From: Bradysia coprophila | Taxonomy: Eukaryota; Arthropoda; Insecta; Diptera; Sciaridae | Assembly (NCBI RefSeq): GCF_014529535.1 | Contig: NW_023503374.1 | Span: 8,487,685-8,551,684, forward strand | Length of the DNA stretch: 64,000 bases | Direction of reading: 5' to 3' | Shown here: positions 23,253 to 34,462 of the stretch, one piece after another | How the letters are laid out: every line of letters starts with the position of its first letter | How positions within the stretch are numbered: the stretch's first letter is position 1 | The notes under the pieces: generated by a model | Seen by the model: the letters and a program-made list of their open reading frames with translations, nothing else | Database searches by the model: none | What the model was told of the DNA's origin: nothing | Made by a program: the position numbers and the translations under genes

Positions 23253-23770
23253 CGAGGGGTGACGCACTTCTAGATTAAATGGATTAAATGGATTAAATGG
23301 ATTAAATGGTATTAAATGAATTTAATGGATTAAATGGATTTAATGGATTAAATGGAATAAAAATTGGATTAAATGGATTAAATAGGAAAAAAGTTCATTT
23401 TACAAAATACTTTAAAAGTCTTAAAAATGGTTGATTTTGATCGAACCACGTATTACAACTCATAATACAATGTTAAAAAGCGTAAAATTCCACTTTTAGG
23501 AGTTTTTGGTGTAAAGTGGAATAAATGGATTAAATGGATTAAATAAATTTAATACCATTTTTAACAAAAAATTTTTTTCTATATCTCACGAGTACTTAAA
23601 CGCCCTGGAGATCGTGCAAATCAAATTTTCTTAATTAGTTTACAAATTTTTTAGGTGTGTTTCCTAATTATTTCGGTAAAAATAAAAATTTCTTTTTGGA
23701 TTAAATGGATTTAATGGATTAAATGGATTAAATGGATTAAATGGATTAAATGGAAGTGCGTCACCCCTCG
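23253..23770. mobile_element. MITE with GAGGGGTGACGCACTTC ends and ATTAAATGG minisatellite, copy 2
   Basis: Same ends and core as the copy at 19208-19673, longer through extra ATTAAATGG units at its left end. The flanking direct repeat is CTTTTGGA (23245-23252 and 23771-23778). The near identity of the cores points to recent movement; expansion of the 9-bp units explains most of the size difference. Confidence 0.93.
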
Positions 23771-23778
23771 CTTTTGGA

Positions 23779-24596
23779 TGTAATTAAATCAATAATGGAG
23801 GTATATTCCTTTTACAAAATTGTATCTCTAAAACTGCATTTTTTATCTACCAGTTTTTGCTATCATGTAAAATGCGATGCATCTGTCAATAGAAATAAGA
23901 ACTAAGAAAACCCTTCATTCGTTTAAACGTAAATCAATATACATATATTGAACAAATGGGATAGGTATTCGCATTGGACTGACCCGACTAACCGCGTGTG
24001 ATTGCGACTATTTCATTATTTAATCAAGCTACTTCAGGCCATTGAAACCTGTACTGATGATACCGTTCTCAATGGGATAAGACGACTGATGGAAATGGTA
24101 AAGTCAAGAGAACTGCATTGGAATGGTACTTCTTATGTGAATTTTATTGATCCGAAGCAAAGCCGATTGACTGATAATGTACTACTATTTCATTCGTTTT
24201 GCCTGGAGGCTGAAGGCTGGAAACATTTTGTTTAGTTCGTTCTGCCTAGGAGGCTGGAAGGCCACTTTTCAGGCTTTCACTTTTTCTTTTTCTTTTTCGG
24301 ACGTGACGAACGGAGCTTGACGGAGTTTTTCAACGAGATTGAGTCTGAGTTTGTGCGGTGGTATGTGTTTTGTTTTTTGTTGTTTGAGTGGTGTTATTGT
24401 GTGGATTTTTACTCTCGATTTTTACTAGGGTGAGTCGATTTTAACAACTTGAAAATCCACAGCCAGTGGCAGGTGTAGCTTGCCAAAACTAGTCAATCTG
24501 CATCATTAGTTTTTCTTTTCCGAATACTTTTGAGTACCGCACAATTGATTGAATGGGTTTGTCAGGCTACTCGTATTTCCTTTTCAAAATTTCATA
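23779..24596. other. Intergenic, no feature recognised
   Basis: A 77-codon open frame at 24002-24235 has no recognisable family. Nothing else is seen apart from T-rich simple sequence near 24290. Confidence 0.5.
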
Positions 24597-25028
24597 GACA
24601 ATTTTCTTAAAAAAGCTTTTATAAGCCTTGCAGAGGCTGTAATAGACTGAAATAAACATAATACAACTTAATTAGGAAAAATCGGTGCATTCGACGTGAA
24701 AATATTTACATTTTCTATGTAATATTGGGGGTCTGTGAACTTTGAACCACCAAATGAGCGATAAACTTCCTCAAATTTGGTTAGTCCTTTCTGTTAGGGT
24801 TAGAATAGGTAAAAACGACAAAGATGTCGAATTGTCGGAATTTCTCAGATTGATTATTACCATAGCACTGCTACTGAATACTGAATTGACAAGTGGCGAA
24901 TTTGGAGTTTTTTAGTGATTTTCATTGTTAATAATTGGATGCATGGTTATTATTTGAAATATTTTTTCGTCGTCAGGGAATGAATCAAATAAATAAATAA
25001 ATAAAATTGTTTGTATGGTACGTTTTAA

Positions 25029-27274
25029 CCAGGCGTCCCACTTGTCCGAAATGTCCGAAATTTTACACATTTGTCCGAAATTGTCCGAAATGTCCGAAAT
25101 GTCCGAAATATTCTTCAAGACCTGACCAGAATTAAATATATAAACTTATAAAAGTATCATTTTCAAAAAAATTGCCTGCGGCGCGCTTCACACAGTTTTT
25201 AATTGAACTTTCAGTCTATCAACACTTTGTCCCTAATTTTTTATTCACTTGACTGTAAGTCATATGGGTCTTTATGGCAGAAAATACCGGGAAATGTGTA
25301 TAGGTACCGTGATCACTATAATTGAAAATTATGTGGAAATATGACGTTAAATATGAAACGTTAAATGTGTAATATTTTTTTAACTTGAGTAAATCTAAAT
25401 CGATTTTCAAAAACGTTTTGTTCGAAGGAGAACTGAATTCCTCAGGTCAAGTTTTTAAATGGGCGTTATCAGCTCAATGGTCTGGGAGTAGTTCTCGAAA
25501 AACCGATATGCTCATTGTTTATTTTCCTATGGAACACGATAACTAACTCAGCTAATTTTCTAGACCTGGTATAATGTTACAATTCTTCCTTCGAGTGAAA
25601 ATCAATAAATCAATATTAAGATAATAACATAACGAGTGAGCGCAGCGAATGAATATGTTAGAAAATAGCTGTAGCTCTAAAAGACAGCCACGTTAAGAGT
25701 TTCCTGCGTCACATCTTGGCTGACTCCAATATCTTTTTTAGGCATTTTTTCAGTATAGTCGACATTAAAAAATTTCGAATAGAAGGGAATTTTTGAAGTA
25801 ATAGTAGGAAAAGTAGACAAAAATTCCAACAGGTTTAATGGAAACTAATTACAAGATTCGCCTGTGGCGCATCGAAATTTTGACCTTGCTTGTGATCATT
25901 ATTTCTTCCATCCTTCGATGAAATACATGCAAATGATGTAGGTCGACGAAGGAAGTGTATTGACTAAAAACCACATATTTGAGGAAATTTTCTATGCGAG
26001 GAAAATGTATTTCTCAGCATTTGTTCAAAATTTGAGGAACGGAAAGAAGCCTGACCCGTATTCAACCTGGTTTTATTTAAACTTACAGTCTCGCAAGGTT
26101 GAAATACGACATGTTTCTGATTCGGGAGTTGTGGTTTGTAATTGAATTCACAAGAATTTCGTTTGACAAATGAAGATCTGGATTTCTGTTTTCTGAATTT
26201 TTATACTAAAATACCAAATCTAGATTTTCGTTTGTTTGACGAAATTTATATGGGATCTATTACAAACCCTTACCTCAGAAACATGTCAGATATTATTCTT
26301 CCGCGACATGCATTAGTTAACCTACATCTTTAACACTATTTTTCGTGAAGGTTTCAAGCCCTCTGTTCAGGTTTATGATCTGTACAGCTACAGGTCATGT
26401 CAAAGTATCTTCTTCTTCTTCTTTAGCCTGTTTGTATCCACTGCTGGATGTAGGCCTCCCCTAAATTTTTCCATGTTGTACGATCCATTGCCACTTGTTG
26501 CCAGTTCGTGTGTCCATATGTACCTTTGATGTATTTCTTTATTCCGTTTGTTCATCTCTCTGGTGGTCTTCCGACAGGTCTTGTTGTGGGGGGTCAACGA
26601 CTTTTGTTTGTTGGCGAATCCATTGGTTTGTCATTTTGTCTCTGAGTGTAATTCCAAGCATACTTCGTTCCATGGCTCTTTGTGCCACTCTCAACTTATT
26701 TTCAGATGCTTTGGTTAATGTTAACGATCCTGCTCCATATGTCAACACTGGAAGGACACACCTATCGAAAACTTTCCGTTTTAGACTATTATTCATTTTG
26801 CTTTTGAAAATCAGGCTGAGTTTCCCGAAAGCTGCCCATCCAAGACCAATTCTACGCTTGATTTCTGCAGTTTGGTTGTCTAGACCTAATTTCAGTTTGT
26901 GACCAAGGTATACATAGCTGTCGGCTCTTTCAATAACTGTATCTCCAATTTTTATTTGTCTGTCGTCGTCAATGTTTGTCATGATTTTCGTTTTAGATAA
27001 GTTCATCTTGAGACCAACTTTGTTAGCCTCTTCATTTAACTCTTCTAACACAAAGTATACTTTAAAAAAAATCTCATCTCTCTCATCTCATATAAAGCCT
27101 TAGAATTTGTTGGTGGAATGGACTTAAATGACTTACAGACTTTTTCTAATGCGTAACTTTAGTGAAAATTAGAAAAAAAAATGTCCGAAATTTTTGCAGA
27201 AAATGTCCGAAATTTTTATGAATTGTCCGAAATGTCCGAATTTCGGACAAGGCAAAATTTAGTGGGACGCCTGG
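25029..27274. mobile_element. Nested TIR element with CCAGGCGTCCCACT ends
   Basis: Ends CCAGGCGTCCCACT / AGTGGGACGCCTGG are perfect inverted repeats, each followed inward by several copies of TGTCCGAAA. A 6-bp direct repeat TTTTAA flanks the element (25023-25028 and 27275-27280). Two adjacent open frames in different phases (25960-26145 and 26142-26333) might be a decayed protein, but I cannot assign them. A LINE fragment sits at its right. Confidence 0.85.
26402..27051 (-). pseudogene. RTE-like LINE reverse-transcriptase C-terminal fragment
   Basis: The minus-strand frame 26539-27051 reads as the end of a non-LTR reverse transcriptase: the VGLKMNLSKTKIM motif, a YVYLGHKL motif, then LKRKVFDRCVLPVLTYGA and a RAMERSMLGITLRDK motif. 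These are typical of the endonuclease/reverse-transcriptase proteins of the RTE clade. The catalytic palm is missing (5' truncation). The end is frameshifted or internally deleted: the stop at 26539 is followed in another frame by the usual terminal part, ending in a GAAGAAGAAGA tail at about 26405. Confidence 0.8.
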
Positions 27275-27444
27275 TTTTAACTCATACAACGAAACAAGTC
27301 GTCTATCTTCACAAAAGTAACGCGATGCCTACTATGATTTCAACAGCCTACGAATATTTTCTATGCTATAAGCTATAAGCAGTGCTGTGTTATTACCGAT
27401 GAATAGTTTCAGAGGTCGAGCTACTCTATTAGAAAAAATAGTCC

Positions 27445-28236
27445 GTTTAAGAAACGTCATTTTTCGAAGTAGTTTCTGATGGAACGAAATACGTCCCTTC
27501 TACTGTAAAATTATGAATGTGCTACTACTTTATGACAACAGAATGTCAACAATTAACGTCACGGGGAACGTTATCATCTGAAGGCCAATTTGGTTTTATC
27601 TAGCCGGTTCGATTGGATACACCGTACCGATCACATTCAATCGCCAAATGCGGCATAGGCCGTTGTCGGTTATACAAACGTTTCAGAGCGTGTTGAAATG
27701 TAAAACATTCTACAGATTCTATTCTTGTAGAAATCTGTAAATCTGTAGAAATTTCCGTTTTTGGCTCAAATAGTTCGCCATCAGCGCATTTGCAACAATT
27801 TCTGACACATTTACAGCGAGCGATATCAAACAGTTTTTCGAAATCGTCATAGAATACTTTAAAGCGGTGTCGATTCTTGTATCTTTTATTTTTCTTGTAA
27901 TCCTCAATTCGTGTCTTTTTCCAAATTCCAAATTCTCATGTACAACATCAAGAACAAGTAACTCCAACAGTTCGCTTTTGTTTTCATCTGCAATTTTGTC
28001 GTCGCAGCCCAGACATACTCTCCTTATGATGTCAAGGATGATGATGTTTTGTTAGCGGGCGTTCCTCACTTAAAACACTTGGCTAGATAAAGTCAAAGCG
28101 GCCTTGGCAAATTTCAAACTATACTGAAATGCATTTATGTAGCATCTGAATAGTAGGAGATTCATAATTCTACGGTAAAAGAAACGTATTTCGTTCCATC
28201 AGAATCTACTACTTCGAAAAAATGACGTTTTTAACA
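27445..28236. mobile_element. Third nested inverted-repeat element carrying an open frame
   Basis: Arms at about 27445-27517 and 28160-28236 are inverted copies containing AACGTCATTTTTCGAAGTAG and GATGGAACGAAATACGT. The enclosed 640 bp holds a minus-strand frame of about 110 codons. No target duplication is obvious. Confidence 0.7.
27719..28054 (-). pseudogene. Unidentified open frame inside the third nested element
   Basis: About 110 codons are open up to a TAG at 27719. The first ATG is at 27967, giving 82 residues. The longer frame begins with IRRVCLGCDDKIADENKSE and continues through a charged helical stretch, LRITRKIKDTRID. The amino-acid pattern looks coding (Cys-x2-Cys, amphipathic helices), but I recognise no family. 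It could be an exon captured by the element or a remnant of its own protein. Confidence 0.3.
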
Positions 28237-28518
28237 ACATCGGTAATAATCAATCTCAGATTGAATCTGAGAAATTCCGACAATTCGACATCTTTGTCGT
28301 TTTTACCTATTCTAACCCTAACAGAAAGGACTAACCAAATTCGAGGAAGTTTATCGCTCATTTGGTGGTTCAAAGTTCACAGACCCCCAATATTACATAG
28401 AAAATGTAAATATTTTCACGTCGAATGCACCGATTTTTCCAAATTAAGTTGTATTATGTTTGTTTCAGTCTATTACAGCCTCTGCAAGGCTTATAAAAGC
28501 TTTTTTAAGAAAATTGTC

Positions 28519-29582
28519 CATCAGCAGATGGCCATTACTTATGTAAACTTTCTAACGCTACAGAATAACATATCTTTAGATTAGAGACCTGCTGAAAGGC
28601 TTAACAGCTCTTCCTTTCCAAAAAGGATTTGATCGAGATTACCGCTCAATTAGCGCGTACAACTACCTTTCAATGCCGGTGTTCATGCACCAACATTACC
28701 AAAGGTGAGGCCAGAACCTATCACAACCCTTACTGCACTTCACCCGGGAGCAGTACCCCAGCGCATAAAGCGCAATTGAACAACAACCACCACGCTTCAG
28801 CCAAGGATAGGCTCCTCAAGGATAGGCTGGGCCCGATACCGAGAGTTTCTCGGGTTCTCGGGGGGCTTCCAGCTCCCGTGGTACCGATACAAACCAGGGA
28901 CCTCTTGGGTATGAGTCCTATGCTCTACCGATTGAGCTACCTGGACACTATGAATGGAATCATGAACTTTCAGCTCCGATCGACCTGCATCAAATTCCGC
29001 GGGGTTGCAATGTGGAACGGGCCGGGACTGCTCGGTTTAGAAGCAGAACCGACTTTTACGTCAGTAATACTGACACCAGTAGTTCCCATTTTGCTGTTGG
29101 AGAGCATTTGGCGTTACCCAGGGTGCACGTGTATCAAAGATACGGACGCGCTCTCCACTACACCCCTTTCTAACGCTACAGTTCAATTGAAAGATTTACT
29201 GTTGTCTTGTGTAAGAGGCTAGCAGAAACAACTGAAGATAGTCAGTCCACTCTGGCTTTTGGACCGCCGCTAGTTCTCGAGGTCGAAACAGCCTTCTTTT
29301 TCTCAATTCATTCACTTAACGTGAGTCCAGGGTAAGGGAAGAGTGTTAAAACTCTGTTTGTTCCTAATTTATTTTATTTGGTTTTTAGCGAGGTTTTTAG
29401 CTTCATTTTGATAGGCATTTCAGCTGTGTAATGAAGAAGGGGAACGTCAGCTCGCTGTGATTCACTTCAGGTTATACTCTTCACTGAGTATATAGAAATA
29501 AAGGACGGATTAGGCTTAGTCCAACCACTGATAAATCACTAACGGAATGATTAGTCTAAGCCTCAGACGTAAACCAAACGAG
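28519..29582. other. Intergenic with tRNA-like segments
   Basis: More GC-rich than its surroundings. Contains the tRNA-like block at 28897-28947. A second segment near 29105-29170 (minus strand) has a GGTGTAGTGGAGAGCGC D-arm-like stretch but does not fold as a full tRNA. The long open frame across it is probably chance. Confidence 0.5.
28897..28947 (-). repeat. tRNA-derived repeat (5' half), copy 1
   Basis: On the minus strand it begins TGTCCAGGTAGCTCAATCGG and continues with a D-arm (GCTC...GAGC) and a region like an anticodon arm with CTCATAC. The same 51 bases occur without change at 54425-54475. Pairing of the anticodon stem fails, and no matching T arm follows here, so this is a SINE head or tRNA pseudogene. 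Confidence 0.65.
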
Positions 29583-31428
29583 TTCCATATTCAAACGAGC
29601 CATCAGAACAGTCGGAGCGTTTGCTGCGACTGAGCCCCGTACAAACCCGTATATCTATTGCGTACGTGACCCTAGTGCGTCTGTCACCCTACTTTGACCG
29701 TAAGCCTATTGCGCCGGTTAATGTAGTTAAAGTAAAATTATTATGGAATGTGTACATCTTAGAAATTGCGCATAGCGCAATTACGAAGCCCCGTACGACG
29801 TTCCTTTCAAATGAAACAAAAATTTCAAATAGCCCTAAAATTTTAATTTATTGAGTATAAATACACATAGGGCCCTAGTACCGGCCTTAGTCCGAGGACC
29901 CAATTTTTTTTTTTCAACTACATTCTATTCGGCCTTCGATTACCTTCTAAATTAAACAAAAATTACGACAAACGGATGAAATTTACGCGAGTTGTATGTA
30001 AAATACACATAGGGCCCTACTACCAGCCTTAGTCCGAGGACTCAAATTTAATTTTTTTTCAACTACATTCTATTCGGCCTTTGATTACCCTCCAAATGAA
30101 ACAAAAAATACGGAAAACGGATGAAATTTGCTCGAGTTCTATGTAAAATACACATAGGGCCCTAGTAGCGGCCTTAGTCCGAGGACCCAAATTTATTTTT
30201 TTTCAACTACATTCTATTCGGCCTTTGATTACCTTCCAAATGAAACAAAAATTACGAAAAACGGATGAAATTTGCTCGAGTTATATGTAAAATACGCATA
30301 GGGCCCTAGTAGCGGCCTTAGTCCGAGGACCCAAATTTTTTTTTTTTCAACAACATTCTATTCGGCCTTTGATTACCTTCCAAATGACACAAAAATTACG
30401 AAAAACGAATGAAATTTACTCGAGTTCAATGTAAAATACACATAGGGCCCTAGTAGTGGCCTTAGTCCAAGGACCCAAATTTAATTTTTTTTTTTCAACA
30501 ACATTCTATTCGGCTTTTGATTACCTTCCAAATGACACAAAAATTACGAAAAACGAATGAAATTTACTTGAGTTCAATCTAAAATACACATAGGGCCCTA
30601 GTAGCGGCCTTAGTACGAGGACCCAAATTTAATTTTTTTTCAACAACATTCTATTCGGCCTTTGATTACCTTCCAAATGACACAAAAATTACGAAAAACG
30701 AATGAAATTTACTCGAGTTCAATGTAAAATACACATAGGGCCCTAGTAGCGGCCTTAGTCCTAGGACCCAAATTTATTTTTTTTTTCAACAACATTCTAT
30801 TCGGCTTTTGATTACCTTCCAAATGACACAAAAATTACGAAAAACGAATGAAATTTACTTGAGTTCTATGTAAAATACACATAGGGCCCTAGTAGCTTTT
30901 CACTTCTAAGGCCCGGACTCACGGTCCACTCACCCGATTTTAAAAAACTTTTTTTTCCTGGATTGGTATTGACAATACCTATCATTTGCCGTGTCATTTA
31001 CATTTCCATCGTTTATTTTGCCATAAATATCACCAAAAGACCTTAAATCACTTAGGTGGCCCTAACTCACGAAGGGCCGACCCGAATATGCCCATCTTCG
31101 AACTTAGCCTCACTATTTTGACTATCTTTCAGGAAAAAAAAAAATTTTTGAAATCGGATTTGATTTACTCAAGATATCGACGTGACGGACAGACGGACAG
31201 ACGGACAGACGGACAGACGGACAGACGGACAGACGGACAGACGGACAGACGGACAGATGGACAGACGGACAGACGGACAGACGGACAGACGGCCCAAATT
31301 TTTATTGCGGATTCGTCATCTATGAACATAGGCAAACACTTTGCCCTTACCGTCTGCTTCGAATTCCAACAATTACACACGGCATCGTAATCCTATAAGC
31401 CCCTTCGTACTTCGTACGGGGCTAAAAA
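29583..31428 (+). mobile_element. Family A repeat, complete forward copy
   Basis: START (CATCAGAACAGTCGGAGCG at 29601) is followed by seven or eight monomers of about 145 bp, each with CACATAGGGCCCTAGTAGCGG and TTACGAAAAACG. A GACAGACG tract at 31186-31290 follows, then END, which finishes in GTACTTCGTACGGGGCTAAAAA at 31428. The END lies about 100 bp from the TRMT2A stop codon. Monomers differ from those at 1-5.7 kb, so this is a distinct subfamily. Confidence 0.85.
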
Positions 31429-31436
31429 GTAGGATT

Positions 31437-31442
31437 TTTATT
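31437..31442 (-). terminator. Polyadenylation signal AATAAA for TRMT2A
   Basis: Minus-strand AATAAA lies about 90 bases past the stop codon and next to the END of the family A repeat. Confidence 0.55.
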
Positions 31443-31528
31443 CCGATACCATCGGTTAAAATTAATCATGTCAACAATGTAAACACATCAAAAGTTTTAT
31501 AATTCATTCGATCAACCAACGTATTTAA

Positions 31529-33827
31529 TCAAACTGTTGCCTCGTCCTTTATCCGTTCAAACAACAAAATCATTTCTTTGTGTTGGGTGTGGGGGAACAT
31601 GTCTGCAACGAAATGAAATAGAATAAATTAAACTTTTCCCATCGAATGCTACACAACCATACGAATACGTACCGACACCCTTAACAAGTTTGGCAACGAA
31701 TGGATTTCCTTTATTTGAAAATGAAAACAAAAACTTTATTTGACCTGATTGACAAAGAGTCGAAGTGCAAACCTTTGTACTGCTTTGAATATGGTCTAGC
31801 CAAATCCACCCAATTCCTAAGAGCAGACGCCGGTGAGCACGAAATGTAAACGAAACGATCCAAACCCTTAGCATTTCGAAGAGCAGCCACGGATCGATTA
31901 TCTGTAAGTCAATTCGTTTTAGCTTAAGATTCAGACATTGACAGTCATTTGTAATTACGTAATCCTGCACGCGGTGGATCAACAATCGCCACGACATTTG
32001 CTCCTGTCGCTTTATGCACCAACGACTGGATGTAATCGTCACAATTTCCAGCGAAAAATTCACAGTTGGTGATGTCATTGGTTGAGGCATTGTATCGAGC
32101 ATCATTTATAGCATCGGCTATCAATTCTACGCCAAAAACCTCTTTGCAGTACTACGGACATATTAGCGAGTTTAATTGGAATAGAAGAGGAAAAGCAGAG
32201 GGCTTTCGTTACCTTCGAAAAGCATAAACCGATCGTCCCAGTGCCGCAGCATATGTCTAGCACAGATGTTTCGGGTGTCGTCGCTGCAAGGTCTATCGCA
32301 CATTGATAAAGTACTTCTGCTGATTGCGTATTTACCTAAATGTAAATTTTAATGCAATTTACGGTTGACAACAACTTTGGAGGAAAAAAAGTCGATTCCG
32401 ACAGATCAACTCACCTGAAAAAATGACGCCGGACTAATTCGAAACTTTAAACCGTGAACAATCTCCGTAATGTACTTCTCACCATGTACGTGAATATACT
32501 CATTCGATGTTTGTCCTGCCGATCTGTCATATAAAGACTTTTATCAATCAGTCAATCTAATGAGTTTAGCGTTGTTTTCGTACCTTTTATTCATTTTTTC
32601 AATGTATATTGACTTGGCATTCAGTTCCTTTCCACCAGTTTCAGTGAAAAATGAAACAATTTCCGTGATCAATTCGTCCTTGATGTCCTACGGTTCATAT
32701 ACAATTGCTGTGAAATGGGAATTTCGATGAACTCCTAAACAAAAACTCACCTGAATGTGTAATCCAAGTACTAACATCAACTCATCGGTGACCGTAGAAA
32801 AGCGTACGGACACCTGACGAAACAAACCCGTATAGAACTCGGGACTGAAAACATCGTACGAGCTGGCTCGAATAAAATCTTGACACAATTTAGCTGCCAG
32901 CTTCATTCGATCTGGTATATGAGGTAAGTCGCTGATGTCTCCCACTTCCACAGATCCATCGGCATAGCTTCCCAAACGAAATCCGACCACTTTTTCCCCA
33001 TTCGCATTTTTACCGACTGAGAATTCAGATTTATTTCGGTAGCCATTGATGAGTGGCGCTCTTTCGAATCCATGCCAAATTCCAACGTCGGGTATGGATC
33101 CCAGTTTCGGATTGACTTTCACAATTTGCCTTCGATAATCATTCAGAATGTCTTTCAGCTCGTTTTCCTTCTTAACCAATTGATCTTCGTAAGGTAAACT
33201 GGCCAGTGGAGCTGTCGCTTCTAAACAGGTTTTACGGACGGTTGGCACTGCTCCATTATTGGAGTTTTCTAATCGTTTCCTTTGCATTGGGTCCATCATC
33301 GCTTTCGCAGGCTGTAAGTTTTCAAGGTTGAAGCGAAGGGAATCGTTTGAGGATTTTCATTTTATACTCACAACAGCTTTGATTGCCGTCCCTTTCCATA
33401 CGTAACCATCCAGTTTTTCTAGTGCTTTAAATTTTTCCTTTTCACTTCGAAAGCAAACGAATGCGTGGTTTCCACTGTCTTTACTGCGTGGCATTGCCTT
33501 AATTTTGACTGGATCGAGTTGCATTTTCTTTTTGAGAAATTTTTTTATTTCCTAGCAATGAAATTCGTTTTATTTAACTGAATGTCGTCAACCTCAGAAC
33601 TGTCGGCTCAATTTTACGAAGTTCGTAAACATCCGTCAATTGATCATTCTTACCCCAAAACCAAACTTAGCCAAGTTCTTGATTTCGATTTTATAAATTT
33701 CCGAAGTAAAATCCTTCCTTTCCTGGGAATCTGTTTGTTCAGATTGTGATGATATTGGGGGAATTGGGGCCGTTTGATCAGCAACACTATTATCCTCCAA
33801 AGTTTCCATTTTCTCTTGTAAATCCAT
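31529..33827 (-). CDS. TRMT2A: tRNA (uracil-5-)-methyltransferase homolog A
   Basis: Ten coding exons, in order of translation: 33827-33654, 33551-33372, 33311-32751, 32687-32584, 32523-32415, 32335-32213, 32151-31959, 31901-31773, 31708-31673, 31602-31529. All junctions are GT-AG and phases agree (560 residues, ATG at 33827). An RRM-like domain covers about residues 45-118. The TrmA-type methyltransferase domain follows: SAM-binding motif [11 protein letters not shown] (about 402-412), DPPRAGL (about 475-481), the catalytic Cys in YISCSP (about 503), and the terminal LLFER with its general-base Glu (about 552). In the family, TRMT2A makes 5-methyluridine at position 54 of cytosolic tRNAs. 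One exon is only 36 nt. All key residues are present, so the gene should be active. Confidence 0.95.
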
Positions 33828-34462
33828 CGCAATGTTTTCGTAAATAATTTCTCTTTCAAAAATTTACTTGTTTGTAAACGAAACTCACATGGGAATAAGC
33901 CGCATGTTATGTCAAAAACTGACAGCTGGTCGTCATCCCGCGCGCAACGCACTTCACTGAAATTCAAAATTTATTTCCCAGCACAAATAATATTCACTGA
34001 ATCGAGGTTTGTCGCTTTCGTTAGCTATAAATGAACAGTTAAGACACATCTGAGTTGATCACGAATGCAGTGGCACCCGAGTGGCACCCAAATTTTCTAA
34101 TGACATATCCGCGAACAGAAGAGAATTTTCTGTGTACAAAGGGTACACAGTTATAGACAAAACATCCACCAACCGTTCAATTTGGGTACCAACTGCTGCT
34201 GCATTCGTGCCTTGATAATATCAGAATGATCAGAATCTAGACCTTTAAACTGTAAAAATTCAAATTTCTTGTCATTCTTGTCATGTAAGTGCAGTCAACA
34301 AAATATTTTCTTCCCAGATTACTACTTTAGTAATCCACGAAGTTCGGAGAACCTGGACTCATCCTCCATACTTGAGAAGCGACTAAGGTCATCTGTTTGC
34401 GATTACTAGGACGAATTAGCGTTGTTTTCGCCGTTGATATTTATGGAAAAGTCTCAGGCTAA
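33828..34462. other. Intergenic, 5' flank of TRMT2A
   Basis: Upstream flank of TRMT2A up to the next family A repeat. I see no gene, RNA or repeat here. Confidence 0.5.

Larger units (their letters stand above)
24597..28518. mobile_element. Composite fold-back element with nested insertions
   Basis: Outer arms of about 265-275 bp (24597-24862 and 28243-28518) are inverted copies. Both begin GACAATTTTCTTAAAAAAGC or its complement and share GGGGGTCTGTGAACTTTG. The right arm has a short internal duplication of a TCAGATT segment. Inside lie a second terminal-repeat element (25029-27274) carrying a LINE fragment, and a third inverted-repeat element (about 27445-28236) carrying a 110-codon open frame. 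Confidence 0.8.

Noticed and set aside
24002-24235. 77-codon open frame
   Set aside because: No domain, no splice context and no family resemblance; could be chance.
26495-26902. 135-codon plus-strand frame
   Set aside because: Antisense shadow of the RTE reverse-transcriptase fragment.
28629-29222. 197-codon frame in a GC-rich patch
   Set aside because: It crosses a tRNA-derived repeat in antisense and has no recognisable domain.
31165-31380. Open frame with a CPSVRLSV repeat
   Set aside because: It is the translation of the GACAGACG microsatellite, not a gene.
1213-31428. Family A as a Helitron (TC start, hairpin, CTAA end)
   Set aside because: The hairpin overlaps CTAA instead of preceding it, the sequence before TCAGAAC is also conserved among copies, and no A|T target is visible; left open in the findings.
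31557-32105. 182-codon minus-strand frame at the TRMT2A 3' end
   Set aside because: It runs through two TRMT2A introns in the wrong phase; the correct phase gives the DPPRAGL and SCSP motifs.
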